Source of the DNA: Dermatophagoides farinae | Lineage: Eukaryota > Arthropoda > Arachnida > Sarcoptiformes > Pyroglyphidae | Direction: 5' to 3' | DNA length: 64,000 nt | NCBI RefSeq assembly: GCF_024713945.1 | Contig: NW_027461516.1 | Coordinates: 25,728 to 89,727, forward strand | In this document: positions 35,652 through 46,295 of the stretch, in pieces | How the letters are laid out: every line of letters starts with the position of its first letter | Numbering within the stretch: the stretch's first letter is position 1 | Position numbers and translations under genes: made by a program | Notes under the pieces: model-generated | Database searches by the model: none | What the model was told of the DNA's origin: nothing | The model's input: only the letters and a program-made list of their open reading frames with translations

Positions 35652-38600
35652 ATGACTGAAGATTTTTTTTCAAGAGTCTCTTCTTTGGAAACATCTTTTT
35701 TTTACCATTTTGCAAAATATTTTGACAATTTAACGAGCCACGTAAAAGTAAGTGACTCTAGAGTGTGTGTAAAAGATGAAGAAGTCATTTCATTGTGTTT
35801 ACAAAATTACAACAATGGATCCATTGCTGTGTCTAATGAAGAATATAAAATATGTTTGTTAAGTCATCTGTTGGGTTGCAACGAGTGCCTTGTCTTTTAC
35901 TTCGCTCTCGAAATACACCTCGGGATGACTGAATCTTTTAAGGCTATAGTTATAGGTAATGAGGAGCTACAAACTAATGTGTTATTCAAAAACTACTTGA
36001 ATGTAGCATATAAAATGATTCAAACTAAGTCTTGGAGCTATTTTGAGTGCCGAGAAACGCACTCAGCTTTGTTTTTACAATTGTCAGTAATAGCCAAAAA
36101 TACGATATTAGCACTTTTTTTTCTACCAATAATGACATTCTTTTCTTCAAAACAACACCAAATAAAAAATGACAACGAGAACGTTGTATTAATTGATAAA
36201 TTGCTGCAGTCCTTGCTATCAGGTGAGCCACATGCTTTTTTTTGGCAACTGTTTTGCTTTGAGTTCAAAAATATTATTTACTTTTTAGAGATGAATGCTT
36301 TTAACGTTTTGCTAAAGCTAGAATCTGTTCCAAAACTTGGACGTAGCGAGTTTAATCTTATCGTCACTTTGTTTTTGACGTATATTGAAAATGAAAAAGA
36401 GCCTTGGGCTTTATGGTCCAAGTTTTTTTTTCTTTTATCGCACTTCAAGTTCGAGTTTGATGGTAAAAAAGACTCTTTCATTACGTTATTACAGCTTTTA
36501 CACCTGTTCGAATTATTTTGTAACTGTCTAGATTTTAATAATGCCGTGCAAACTACAACTATCAGTTACTTAGCTGAACAATATTTTAGTTTTTTTACAA
36601 AAAGCATTAGAACAATTACTTTTAAAAAGAGTCTGCCTTCCGATTTTTTACTTTCTGATTTTTTTAAATCTCAAAAAAATATCTTTATACAATCCGTACT
36701 AAACATAGTGTCGAAACTTTTAGAATTCTTAGCTTTAAAATACGAGAATGGCCTTTCTGTTTCGAGTACGATTTTGTTGTTCGCCTTACTCGATTTGTTA
36801 TTAGTTTTTCTTCAAAATGATCGATCTGCTTTAATTACGATTTTTTCCACTATAAGTCAATTCAAAGCATGCATTTTTGAGCACTTGAAGAAGATTATAG
36901 AAACTCAAAGCAACACGAAAGAAACTTGCGTTATGTTGCTTTCTGTTATAGCCAGTTTTTTAAAACGATTAGGACACACATTAATCAGAGATCTAGCTTT
37001 GTTACGCATCTATACGACGACTGTTTTGTCGACTGAAGTCTTATGGGTTTGCGCTGATTTGTCTTCTGCACTCGAACGTCTGTTTTTTGTGGAAAGTAAA
37101 ATAAAAGATAGTGCGAAAATTATCAACTACACGCGATATTTTGAAAGTATTGATTCTCAAAATAAGTTTGTTCACTTTGTGAGCAATTTGATCAAACTGA
37201 CTGAAGATTTGAATTTTTTCTTTATTGCATTATTACAGTTCATACTTTCAGCTTCAACAAGTGATAAAAAAGTGCACTGCCAGATCTTATACAAGCTTGT
37301 ACCGGTCTTGATCAATGCTCAAACGCTAGCATTAGAATCCCCAACCAAATATTTTTCAAACAATGATCTATCAAAACCAACTGACGACACAAAGTCTAAT
37401 TTTGGCTTTCTATCTAAGACAAAACAAATTCAGAATTTGTTTAAAAGTTTTGATAGCGCGATAAATTTATTTTTTTGTTACATTTTGACTTTTGTTTTTG
37501 CAGAAGTTTCGTACGTATTAAAGATTTCGTCTTATGAACGGCTGAAAAAAATAAATGAGAACTTAACTGTCACTTTATCAAACTGGAACTCTGCAAGCTT
37601 GCAGATTGAATCATTTAATACTCAAACGAACAGTTCCTTATCATCTTTGCAAACGTTAAACCACCAAAAATTACTTCCACTCATAAGTACAAAAATCATA
37701 TTCACTGAAACGAACAAACAATTTGTGTCGTTAATTGAGTTTTTATCTAACCACTGCTTGTGTCTATATTTCAATGATAGTTCGCTTTCAGTTCTTAAAA
37801 GTGCATATATGTTGATTTCTAAACTATTCATTTTAAACGAAAATAACCAAATGATTAAAACTTTGACGTTGTCTCTACACGCTCAGCCTGTAAATTTGCT
37901 GTTATCGATAGATTCTCAGATTGACGATAATATAATTGGTCAAATATTGTCCTTACCGGTTGAAAAGCTCGCGAATATAATCGAAATTTATATTAATGAA
38001 TACGAAGAATACAAAACAATAGTAAGTAAAGCGTACAGTTTATTCGAAGAGGAACAGCAGTTGAGTTCGGATTGTCATTGTAGGCTTATAAATATTTTTA
38101 CTTCTAACCTGAATAAACTTACAAAGTTTAACTATTTAAGTCGTTTTTTTTTCAAGCTGCGTGATTTTGCTGGGCATATAATAGGAAGTAAAGACTCCTG
38201 CGGTAAAAAAATAGATTTATCAGACAAGCTGTCTTTGATGATAATAAACTTTGTGTTCGACAATTTGGGTTTATATTATATGCCAGCAAAACAAATGAAG
38301 TGTTTGAAAGAAACCAGCTTATTAGTAAATATTGTGAATTGCTACACCACGTTGATAGCAAATTTGAGTGCTATTTTTTCACATATTGAAAAAATTTTAA
38401 CTATGAGCACCAGTTCGTATAAAAAGTCTTGGATAAATATTTGTTCAAAAATTATAAATCAATCTTGCGTTGATAAACTTTCAGTTTTGTTAAATTCAGC
38501 TTACGATACAAACAACGAGTTGCTTGAAATTGCTACTCGTCAAAAAAATGCATTAGCAGACCAAAATAATAAAAATTTGATGCAACAGATCAAAAATTGC

Positions 38601-41462
38601 GTGACTTGCGTCACGTCAGTGTCTCGATTATTGACTGCTGAACAAAAGACATTCTCGAAACTTGTACTGCCACAATGTATGATTACTATGGCTGAAAATT
38701 CAAGCAACTTCACTTATAAAGCTGAGATTTGTAAACAATTCGTTAATTTCACAAACAATGAGCAAAAAAATACAAGTAAGTCTCAGGATTTAAATAACAT
38801 GGAAATTAAAACGCCAGTGAAAAGATCACAGCAGAGTCAAATAAAAATTCCAATAAATCAATCGAAACGTGTAAAAACTACTTGGCAAATCAATGAGATT
38901 GCCGAGCCTGAACTGGATACCATCGTTGAAACGTCGAATCGAATTTTCACTAATATTCCTGTCTCGCTGGATAATTTAAATAATTTATTAAATTTTAATA
39001 GCGAGAGAGTTAGTGAATTAGAGCAATCAATTTTTCCAGAAGTCAGGACGGATTCAATGAAAGATAGACAAGCAATAAAGTCAGGTGTCAAACTGATAGA
39101 AAATATTTTGACATGGCCCCTATTAGAGCTAAATAAAAAAAAGCTAAAGAGACAAGCAAAAAAAAAGAGTTTCGACGATTTGAATGAATATTGTGCTCAT
39201 TTTCAGCCATTAGTTAAAGAAGAATTGATTTCAGTTATAGAACAGGCTTTGAACGAAGACAATCTGAATCTTTCATATGGATATGTAACTCGTGTAGCAA
39301 CCATGGAAAACATATCTTCTGTTTCACTCATTAACGTAACAGATATTGCAAATAAAATTCAAGTTCTTAAAAACCAAAAAAATAATGTAATTCAAAGTAT
39401 ATATGAATTCAAACGTGAAAACAAAACCACGGTCGATATACCCAGAGTTCGTTACGGCAGCATTTTAATTTTTTGGCCTGTTCATTGTTTGACAAAAATA
39501 GAAAAAATTCTGACGAAAGATATCACTATTAATAAAATTATTAATCAAATATCAGATTATTTTTGGAAAGGTTTTATTCACGATGTTTCGACAAATTACG
39601 ACGAATCGAAAAAAGATGTTTTCCGAGTTATTATTCCTCGAAACAGTTCCTATGTCGGGTCAACGCAGAAAGAAATTTTGCCTTATTCGCCATTAATCAA
39701 CGAATTTTATATTTTTATAAATGTCTGTAACATTAACAGCACTTTAAGAGAATTTTTGTCTCCAGTACTTTCAAGTAACTCTATGTCGATAATTAATTAC
39801 TGTATGAATCCTTCGATTAACCAACCTAATGATCCAATCCAACCAAAACCGGTTTGGACTGCTTCGGCGAAAAAGATTCTCGAAAAACTTAACAAAGATC
39901 AAAAACTGGCCGTAAATAATGTGTTAAGTTTAAACAAATATGTATATCTAATCCAGGGACCGCCTGGAACGGGGAAAACAAAGCTAATTGTCTCGTTGAT
40001 TTGTATTCTTAAAATAATATTAGATTCAAAAGTCAAAATTTTGGTTACAGCCCCAAGTAATTCTGCTGTTGACATCATTGCTAAACGAGTTATTGAATTT
40101 TACAAAACTGTTCCAGAGTTAGAAGAACTAAATCTTGTTAGAATTGGCGAAGAAAAAAGCACCGAGGACGAAGAAGTTCAGAACATTCACATTGATACTT
40201 TGATAAAAAAAAACATGCCTGAGTACGATACGATATTGGAGGAAATCAAATTAATTAAAAAAAAAAAAATAGATTTAATGTGCAAAATAAGCTTATATCA
40301 CAATAGAGATCAAACAGTTTATAAAAATAAGAATTTCAACATCACAGAAATTAAAAATGAAGTTGTTAACTTAGACGCCACTCTCAAAAAAAACTACTTG
40401 GCTCTGAGTAAATTTAAATCCAGAGCTGAATATATCAAACTATTCATTAAGATTACTAAAGCTGCTGATATTATTTTCAGTACCTTAAACTCATCAGCAC
40501 GATTAAACTTTTTGCACTTTGATTTTTGCGTTGTAGATGAATCAACTCAGTCTGTTGAGCCTTCAACGATTATTCCTTTAAAAAATATAATTGACCACTT
40601 GATCCTGGTAGGAGACCACAAACAACTTCCAGCCACAATCATTTGCAATGATTTGATTAAGGCGAACTACCACATTAGTTTGTTTGAAAGATTGATAGAA
40701 TGTGGTTTAACACCTAGTATGTTACGATGCCAGTACAGAATGCATCCCAGTATAGTAAAGTTTCCCAACAAAGCTTTCTATGACAACAAACTGATAACTT
40801 CAAAGCTGGTGTTGAGTCGACCTAGTTATCCAATGTTTGAGAAGTATAAACACTTGTTTTCTAACTGTACATTTTTTAATGTTTCAGGAATTACAAAAAA
40901 TATTAAGAATAGCTACATAAACGAGTCCGAAGCTCAATTCATTCTAGATTTGACTAAATTTATAGTTGAAAACATAAAAAACGAAGTGTCACAAACATTA
41001 GAAAAACCTATATTCGTTATAACGCCGTACAGAGGTCAATACGCTTTGTTGACTGCTTTGCTAAAACCATTCTCAGATTTCATCAAAGTTTCTACAATCG
41101 ACGCAGCACAAGGTAGCGAAGCTGAAATAGTGATAATTTCAGCCGTTCGTTCTGAAAAGATGGAAATAGACAGCTCTGAGGGTCTAGTCCATGTTGATGA
41201 TAATAAATCCCTAGGTTTTGTTGCAGATTACAGGAGATTAAATGTAGCTTTAACAAGAGCTCGCCAAGGCTTGTTCGTTGTTGGAAACGCCTTATTATTG
41301 CAAAATAATAACATATGGAATACTTTTATTAAAATGTTAAAAGACGACGCGTCGGAAAATAACGTAAGCTATGTTTGTTTAAGCGATTCAAAAAATGCAT
41401 CTGTAATAAAAAATCAGACAGACCGCTGTAGTTTTTCAACGTATTTCAACTGTAATAAATAA
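35652..41462 (+). CDS. Sen1/senataxin-type superfamily 1B helicase
   Basis: Intact frame of 1936 residues, no introns. Residues 1-1350 are a helical, HEAT/ARM-like N-terminal region without motifs. The helicase core follows: Q motif LNKDQKLAVNNVLSL, Walker A QGPPGTGKTK (about 1433), Ia APSNSAVD, II VVDESTQSVEPST (about 1626), III VGDHKQLPATI (about 1653), IV RCQYRMHPSI (about 1691), V STIDAAQGSEAEIVIIS (about 1813) and VI DYRRLNVALTRARQG (about 1860). All ATPase residues are present. The size and order fit Sen1/senataxin, which unwinds RNA:DNA hybrids and terminates Pol II transcription; UPF1 is excluded by the lack of its N-terminal zinc domain. RPB2 follows 94 bp downstream on the same strand. 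Confidence 0.88.
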   Translation: MTEDFFSRVSSLETSFFYHFAKYFDNLTSHVKVSDSRVCVKDEEVISLCLQNYNNGSIAVSNEEYKICLLSHLLGCNECLVFYFALEIHLGMTESFKAIVIGNEELQTNVLFKNYLNVAYKMIQTKSWSYFECRETHSALFLQLSVIAKNTILALFFLPIMTFFSSKQHQIKNDNENVVLIDKLLQSLLSGEPHAFFWQLFCFEFKNIIYFLEMNAFNVLLKLESVPKLGRSEFNLIVTLFLTYIENEKEPWALWSKFFFLLSHFKFEFDGKKDSFITLLQLLHLFELFCNCLDFNNAVQTTTISYLAEQYFSFFTKSIRTITFKKSLPSDFLLSDFFKSQKNIFIQSVLNIVSKLLEFLALKYENGLSVSSTILLFALLDLLLVFLQNDRSALITIFSTISQFKACIFEHLKKIIETQSNTKETCVMLLSVIASFLKRLGHTLIRDLALLRIYTTTVLSTEVLWVCADLSSALERLFFVESKIKDSAKIINYTRYFESIDSQNKFVHFVSNLIKLTEDLNFFFIALLQFILSASTSDKKVHCQILYKLVPVLINAQTLALESPTKYFSNNDLSKPTDDTKSNFGFLSKTKQIQNLFKSFDSAINLFFCYILTFVFAEVSYVLKISSYERLKKINENLTVTLSNWNSASLQIESFNTQTNSSLSSLQTLNHQKLLPLISTKIIFTETNKQFVSLIEFLSNHCLCLYFNDSSLSVLKSAYMLISKLFILNENNQMIKTLTLSLHAQPVNLLLSIDSQIDDNIIGQILSLPVEKLANIIEIYINEYEEYKTIVSKAYSLFEEEQQLSSDCHCRLINIFTSNLNKLTKFNYLSRFFFKLRDFAGHIIGSKDSCGKKIDLSDKLSLMIINFVFDNLGLYYMPAKQMKCLKETSLLVNIVNCYTTLIANLSAIFSHIEKILTMSTSSYKKSWINICSKIINQSCVDKLSVLLNSAYDTNNELLEIATRQKNALADQNNKNLMQQIKNCVTCVTSVSRLLTAEQKTFSKLVLPQCMITMAENSSNFTYKAEICKQFVNFTNNEQKNTSKSQDLNNMEIKTPVKRSQQSQIKIPINQSKRVKTTWQINEIAEPELDTIVETSNRIFTNIPVSLDNLNNLLNFNSERVSELEQSIFPEVRTDSMKDRQAIKSGVKLIENILTWPLLELNKKKLKRQAKKKSFDDLNEYCAHFQPLVKEELISVIEQALNEDNLNLSYGYVTRVATMENISSVSLINVTDIANKIQVLKNQKNNVIQSIYEFKRENKTTVDIPRVRYGSILIFWPVHCLTKIEKILTKDITINKIINQISDYFWKGFIHDVSTNYDESKKDVFRVIIPRNSSYVGSTQKEILPYSPLINEFYIFINVCNINSTLREFLSPVLSSNSMSIINYCMNPSINQPNDPIQPKPVWTASAKKILEKLNKDQKLAVNNVLSLNKYVYLIQGPPGTGKTKLIVSLICILKIILDSKVKILVTAPSNSAVDIIAKRVIEFYKTVPELEELNLVRIGEEKSTEDEEVQNIHIDTLIKKNMPEYDTILEEIKLIKKKKIDLMCKISLYHNRDQTVYKNKNFNITEIKNEVVNLDATLKKNYLALSKFKSRAEYIKLFIKITKAADIIFSTLNSSARLNFLHFDFCVVDESTQSVEPSTIIPLKNIIDHLILVGDHKQLPATIICNDLIKANYHISLFERLIECGLTPSMLRCQYRMHPSIVKFPNKAFYDNKLITSKLVLSRPSYPMFEKYKHLFSNCTFFNVSGITKNIKNSYINESEAQFILDLTKFIVENIKNEVSQTLEKPIFVITPYRGQYALLTALLKPFSDFIKVSTIDAAQGSEAEIVIISAVRSEKMEIDSSEGLVHVDDNKSLGFVADYRRLNVALTRARQGLFVVGNALLLQNNNIWNTFIKMLKDDASENNVSYVCLSDSKNASVIKNQTDRCSFSTYFNCNK

Positions 41463-41556
41463 CTAATTAATAAAAAATAGGCTAATAAATGTAATAATTA
41501 TAATTAAGATTTCTGCATAGGGTTTTAGTCGACTTTTTGCTAATCTTACAATTCAG

Positions 41557-44500
41557 ATGGCTCAACCCTACAGTGATAATTACGAAACGAGAAATATCAA
41601 TTACAACAGCAATGTGCAGCAAGAGAATTATAATTACTTTGAATCTCATGGTCCACCTTTGATTGCAGGCTTGATGAATCAGGAGATTGAAGAAGACGAT
41701 GTCTGGACCGTTATCGATTCATTTTTTGATACTTATAGTTTGGCTAGTCAGCAAATCCTATCTTACAATAATTGTATTGATGTAGTGTTACCAGAGATTG
41801 TGCGTCAACACCCGAAAATTATCATTTCAAATTCTGACTTGTCTTCAGCTAATGGCGAGTTGTACACTTTGCAATATGTGTTATCCGTGGGTAATCTTCG
41901 ATTCATACGGCCACAAGTGGAAGAAATGGACGAGGAATATCACACTGAATCACGCTGTATTTCTCCTTACGAGTCTCGACTGAGAAGTATGACGTATTGT
42001 TCTTCCATGTACATTACTGTGAAACAGGATGTACAAAAAAAATACTCGGACGGCAGAGTCGAAAAGCTCGATAGTCAAGCTTACGATGATGTGTTTATTG
42101 GGAAGTTCCCTGTAATGCTTCGATCGAAGTTGTGCTATTTGTCAGGACTTTCGGAAGATGAAAGAGTCTTGGTAAATGAATGCAAGTTTGACCAAGGAGG
42201 ATATTTCATCATCAACGGCATGGAACGTATTATTATTGCACAAGAACGAATGGCTTCGAATAAAGTTTACAATCATCTGAAGTCTGACCAGGCGAATTAT
42301 TTCACTGTTGAATTACGCTCACAGCGAGATGATATGCAAGGTGCTAAAACTCTCTCCTTGGGTGTCAGGCCAAATGCTCGAACTACAAAAGGGGCGCAAC
42401 TCTGTGTAAATTTGCCTAATATCAGAAGCGAGATTCCTGTTTACATTGTGTTCCGCGCTTTGGGTGTTTCCAGTGACAAGGAGATTTGCGATAGAATCAT
42501 CAAAGACCAAGAAGATTCTAAAATGATGTCGTTGATTAATCGATGTATTTTAGAAGGAAATGAGGAGCTGACACAAATAGTAGCTTTGGATTATATCGGA
42601 CGAAGAGGGCCAACTGTCGGTTCAACACATCAGATGAGAGTGAAATACGCGATGGACTTGTTGACCAACGACTTCTTACCTCACGTGGGTTATGTTGCCT
42701 CAGCTGCTAACCGTAAAAGTTGGTATTTAGGAAACATGATAAATCAGTTATTGGAGTTTGTGCTTGGCAGAATTCCACAAGACGATAGAGATAACTTGTC
42801 TAAAAAACGCATAGATATGGTTGAACCTCTTTTAGCTTCGGTATTTGGCCAAACCTTCCGAAAACTCATGAAAGATTTTTCGAAAGCTGCGCAACGATAT
42901 ATAGAAAATAACAGATCGTTCGATTTAACCAGTACTATAAGAACTTTAAGTACCATCACACAACGCTTGCAATACAGTTTGGCAACGGGGAATTGGGGTG
43001 TTAACAAGGATGGAAACGTTGTTCATACCGGAGTTAGTCAAGTATTAAATAGGCTAACTTATCTGTCTTCACTTTCACATGCGCGCCGTGTAAACACTCC
43101 GTTAAGTCGAGATGGAAAGATGGCTAAACCACGTCAATTACACAATACTCAATGGGGTATGGTATGTCCAGCTGAAACTCCAGAAGGACAAGCCGTAGGT
43201 CTGGTGAAAAACTTGTCTTTAACTTGCAAACTTTCAATTGCAACACCTGCTTATTTAATCCATGATGTTTTATGGGATGCTGGTTTGCAAGATATCGAGG
43301 CATTAACTAACGGAGAAATCCAGTCGAGTACTAGAATTTTTGTCAACGGAAATTGGGTGGGTTGTTTTCCACAGGGAAAGGTTATCTGTGAGTTAATAAC
43401 TCAGTTACGTAAAGACGGTGTTTTAGACCACCAAATTTCAGTTTTTCATAATTACCAGCGAAACGAAATTTACATATGTTGTGATGGAGGAAGACCTATA
43501 CGGCCCTTGTTTACCGTTAAAAACAACGAATTAGTCCTAAAAAAATCTGATTTGCAAATTGTCAAACAAAGTAAGAATTCTTGGAACTATTTGCTAAAAA
43601 AAGGTGTTGTCGAATTCCTTGATTGTGATGAAGAAGAAAACTCGCTGATTGCCATGTTTACGAGCGATTTGCACAAAGCGAAAAGCAACAGTTCTATGGT
43701 GTCTTATTCTCACTGTGAAATTCATCCGAGTCTGATATTTGGTATCTGTGCAACTGTCATTCCGTTCCCTGATCACAACCAATCACCCAGAAATGTTTAT
43801 CAATCTGCCATGGGTAAACAAGCGTTGGGAGTATACGTATCAAATTACAATAAGCGGTATGACTCTTCAGGTCACGTACTGTTTTATTCACAGCAGCCTC
43901 TCGTTTCGACTCGCGGGATGAAATATTTAAGGTTCTCTGAAATTCCATCAGGTATCAATTGTATAGTTGCCGTTATGTGTTACACTGGGTATAATCAAGA
44001 AGATAGTTTGATTATGTCTCAATCGTCTATCGATAGAGGTTTGTTCAGAAGCATGTTTATTCGTACATATATGTCTGAAGAAAAGTTAAAAGGAACTTGT
44101 GTGATAGAGCAGTTTTGCAAACCTGATCCAACGATGTGTGTAGGTATAAAACGTGGAGATTACTCGAAACTGGACGACGACGGAATAGTACAGCCTGGCA
44201 GTTTCATACTTGGAGACGATGTCATAATCGGCAAAACGATTCCTTTATCTGCAGACGAAATCAAACTTACAAAAAAAACGCATAGAGATATTTCTACATT
44301 GCTTCGTTCAAGCGAAAACGGTGTCGCCGACAGCGTACTTGTGACCAAGAATGTGAATGGAATGAAAACAGTAAAAGTAAAAGTTCGAAGTATTAGAATT
44401 CCTCAGATAGGAGATAAATTTGCGTCGAGGCACGGTCAAAAAGGTACCGTCGGATTGACGCTGCGCCAAGAAGACTTGCCATTTAATTCGTCAGGCATAA

Positions 44501-45144
44501 CTCCCGATATTATTATGAACCCGCATGCTATCCCGTCCAGAATGACCATAGGGCACCTAGTCGAGTGTCTTCTTGGAAAATACAAAGCTATTTCCGGGGG
44601 ATATGGTGACGCAACTCCATTCCAGGGAAAAACATTGGAGTCAATCGCTAGCGCCTTGTCCAGTCTAGGGTATCAAGAGTACGGGAACGAGCGCTTATAT
44701 AACGGATATACAGGCTGTCAACTTGCTAACTTGATTTATTTCGGTCCTACTTATTATCAACGACTGAAACACATGGTTGAAGACAAAATTCATAGCAGAG
44801 CACGAGGTCCAATGGCTGCTCTGACCAGACAGCCAATGGAAGGGCGATCACGAGAAGGAGGTTTTAGATTTGGAGAAATGGAGAGAGATTGTATGATTTC
44901 CCACGGAGCTGCCAAGCTGCTGAAGGAACGTCTGTTTGACCAATCCGACGCCTACCGAGTGCACGTATGTGAACAGTGTGGATTGTTTGCAGTGGCTGAC
45001 TTTGAACATGGCCACTTTACTTGCGCAGGGTGTCCTGGAAATCCGAAAGTGAGCCAGATTTTCATTCCTTACGCGTGTAAACTGTTAATACAAGAGTTAA
45101 TGGGTTTACAAATCTATCCAAAATTAAATCTAAGAAATGTGTAA
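41557..45144 (+). CDS. RNA polymerase II second-largest subunit RPB2
   Basis: Intact 1195 residues, no introns. Landmarks: protrusion and lobe start; GMERIIIAQERMASNKVY; the fork and ADIRS-region block SRDGKMAKPRQLHNTQWGM with CPAETPEGQAVGLVKNLSL; GYNQEDSLIMSQSSIDRGLF (acidic loop); GDKFASRHGQKGTVGLTL (hybrid binding, catalytic Lys); NPHAIPSRMTIGHLVECLLG; and EGRSREGGFRFGEMERDC in the anchor. The C-terminal zinc site is CEQCGLFAV...CAGC. The Pol II identity rests on the length (human 1174) and on the Pol II-type blocks rather than Pol I/III forms. It forms half of the active-site cleft. Confidence 0.95.
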   Translation: MAQPYSDNYETRNINYNSNVQQENYNYFESHGPPLIAGLMNQEIEEDDVWTVIDSFFDTYSLASQQILSYNNCIDVVLPEIVRQHPKIIISNSDLSSANGELYTLQYVLSVGNLRFIRPQVEEMDEEYHTESRCISPYESRLRSMTYCSSMYITVKQDVQKKYSDGRVEKLDSQAYDDVFIGKFPVMLRSKLCYLSGLSEDERVLVNECKFDQGGYFIINGMERIIIAQERMASNKVYNHLKSDQANYFTVELRSQRDDMQGAKTLSLGVRPNARTTKGAQLCVNLPNIRSEIPVYIVFRALGVSSDKEICDRIIKDQEDSKMMSLINRCILEGNEELTQIVALDYIGRRGPTVGSTHQMRVKYAMDLLTNDFLPHVGYVASAANRKSWYLGNMINQLLEFVLGRIPQDDRDNLSKKRIDMVEPLLASVFGQTFRKLMKDFSKAAQRYIENNRSFDLTSTIRTLSTITQRLQYSLATGNWGVNKDGNVVHTGVSQVLNRLTYLSSLSHARRVNTPLSRDGKMAKPRQLHNTQWGMVCPAETPEGQAVGLVKNLSLTCKLSIATPAYLIHDVLWDAGLQDIEALTNGEIQSSTRIFVNGNWVGCFPQGKVICELITQLRKDGVLDHQISVFHNYQRNEIYICCDGGRPIRPLFTVKNNELVLKKSDLQIVKQSKNSWNYLLKKGVVEFLDCDEEENSLIAMFTSDLHKAKSNSSMVSYSHCEIHPSLIFGICATVIPFPDHNQSPRNVYQSAMGKQALGVYVSNYNKRYDSSGHVLFYSQQPLVSTRGMKYLRFSEIPSGINCIVAVMCYTGYNQEDSLIMSQSSIDRGLFRSMFIRTYMSEEKLKGTCVIEQFCKPDPTMCVGIKRGDYSKLDDDGIVQPGSFILGDDVIIGKTIPLSADEIKLTKKTHRDISTLLRSSENGVADSVLVTKNVNGMKTVKVKVRSIRIPQIGDKFASRHGQKGTVGLTLRQEDLPFNSSGITPDIIMNPHAIPSRMTIGHLVECLLGKYKAISGGYGDATPFQGKTLESIASALSSLGYQEYGNERLYNGYTGCQLANLIYFGPTYYQRLKHMVEDKIHSRARGPMAALTRQPMEGRSREGGFRFGEMERDCMISHGAAKLLKERLFDQSDAYRVHVCEQCGLFAVADFEHGHFTCAGCPGNPKVSQIFIPYACKLLIQELMGLQIYPKLNLRNV

Positions 45145-45212
45145 AAAGAACTAATAGCATTAAAGTATCATAGTTAAATAATTATAAATTAAAGCTTTAT
45201 ATCGTGTAAAAA

Positions 45213-46229
45213 TCATTGTTCTTCTTTTTCTTCTTCGTGTGATTCATTGTATGAATTATGTTTAGTGGTGCGCTTTGTCGTAGCCTTAGTTGTCGTAGCC
45301 TTAGTTGTGGTAGTTAACTTGTGGTAGGGATTACTGGTGGTTTTAGTGGAGTTATATTGGTCAGATGTGATATCATCATTATCGTCATCTTTTACCTTAG
45401 ATTGCTCGTACAATGAAGAGTCATCGTTATCTTCATTTGCGTATTTTTCGTCATCGTCTTCGTTTTCAGATTTGATGGAACGGCGTCTGAGAATGTCTAA
45501 GGCAATCTCATCTTTTTGTTTTTGAGAGGTTAGAATGTTCTTAACGTGTGTCAGATTTGCGATTTGGACTTGATCTTCGTTCGATGAAATAGCGTCTTCG
45601 TCATTCTGTCTCTTAGAGAGTTGAAAGATGGCGTTGTCAATGTCCTGAATGCGATAATTGAGTTCTGCGATTCTTTTTTCTATGTCTTCAATGTTGTTTC
45701 TAAATTTAGAGTGTGGGAATACAACATCGTGAACGATTTCACTTAAATTGTTGGAGATGTTTTCTAGCCAGTTGTTTTGAGTGTTCCAATGATGGTGATG
45801 AGGGTAGGAAAATGGAAGCACGTCGTAATAGCGACCGTAATTGTATGAATAGTTGTTATGTGGTTCGTAGTAACTTCGGTTTTGCACACTTGGAACGTGA
45901 TATTTGTTGATTTCATCCACTCCAAATGGCATTGTCTTAATCTCACCATTGTAAACGGTTCTGTTAGAAACAGTTACACCACCGTTACTAGAAGGATAGG
46001 CTTGGCTTAGCATTCTTGGAGCTACTTCGTTGGCTGGCTTGTATAATGCATGACCTTGACGACTGCCTACAAACACTGTTTCTACAGGAACGTATGGAGT
46101 ATACAAATCGACAGGTCTTTCATAAACTACTGGTTCCGAGTAGAGCTGGCTTCGGTATCGAACAGATCTCGCGTTGACGTTCGATATTGTAGTGAATATG
46201 GCTAAGTTCAAAAAACGACGGTAATTCAT
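45213..46229 (-). CDS. secreted Thr-rich/acidic coiled-coil protein, unknown
   Basis: ATG chosen at 46229, giving MNYRRFLNLAIFTTISNVNA, a signal peptide with a good cleavage site, then a mature Tyr/Pro/Asn-rich region (YSEPVVYERPVDLYTPYVP). A His cluster (YPHHHHWN) and a coiled coil (IEDIEKRIAELNYRIQDID) follow, then dibasic sites (RRRS), an acidic stretch and a Thr/Lys tract (TTTTKATTTKATTKRTTK) typical of O-glycosylated mucin-like proteins. The end is Glu-rich (HEEEKEEQ). Likely a lineage-specific wall, surface or secretory-organelle protein. Its third positions are richer in G/C than its neighbours, suggesting high expression. Confidence 0.7.
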   Translation of the reverse strand: MNYRRFLNLAIFTTISNVNARSVRYRSQLYSEPVVYERPVDLYTPYVPVETVFVGSRQGHALYKPANEVAPRMLSQAYPSSNGGVTVSNRTVYNGEIKTMPFGVDEINKYHVPSVQNRSYYEPHNNYSYNYGRYYDVLPFSYPHHHHWNTQNNWLENISNNLSEIVHDVVFPHSKFRNNIEDIEKRIAELNYRIQDIDNAIFQLSKRQNDEDAISSNEDQVQIANLTHVKNILTSQKQKDEIALDILRRRSIKSENEDDDEKYANEDNDDSSLYEQSKVKDDDNDDITSDQYNSTKTTSNPYHKLTTTTKATTTKATTKRTTKHNSYNESHEEEKEEQ

Positions 46230-46295
46230 TGCTTTCGATGGATTATAAAAAAATTGTTGCACTCTACATTTTGGGTCTTGGGACTTGATAGAAAG

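Noticed and set aside
36025-36481. Three minus-strand frames of 67-76 codons inside the Sen1-type gene
   Set aside because: Antisense shadows of a single 5.8-kb gene; low complexity and no motifs.
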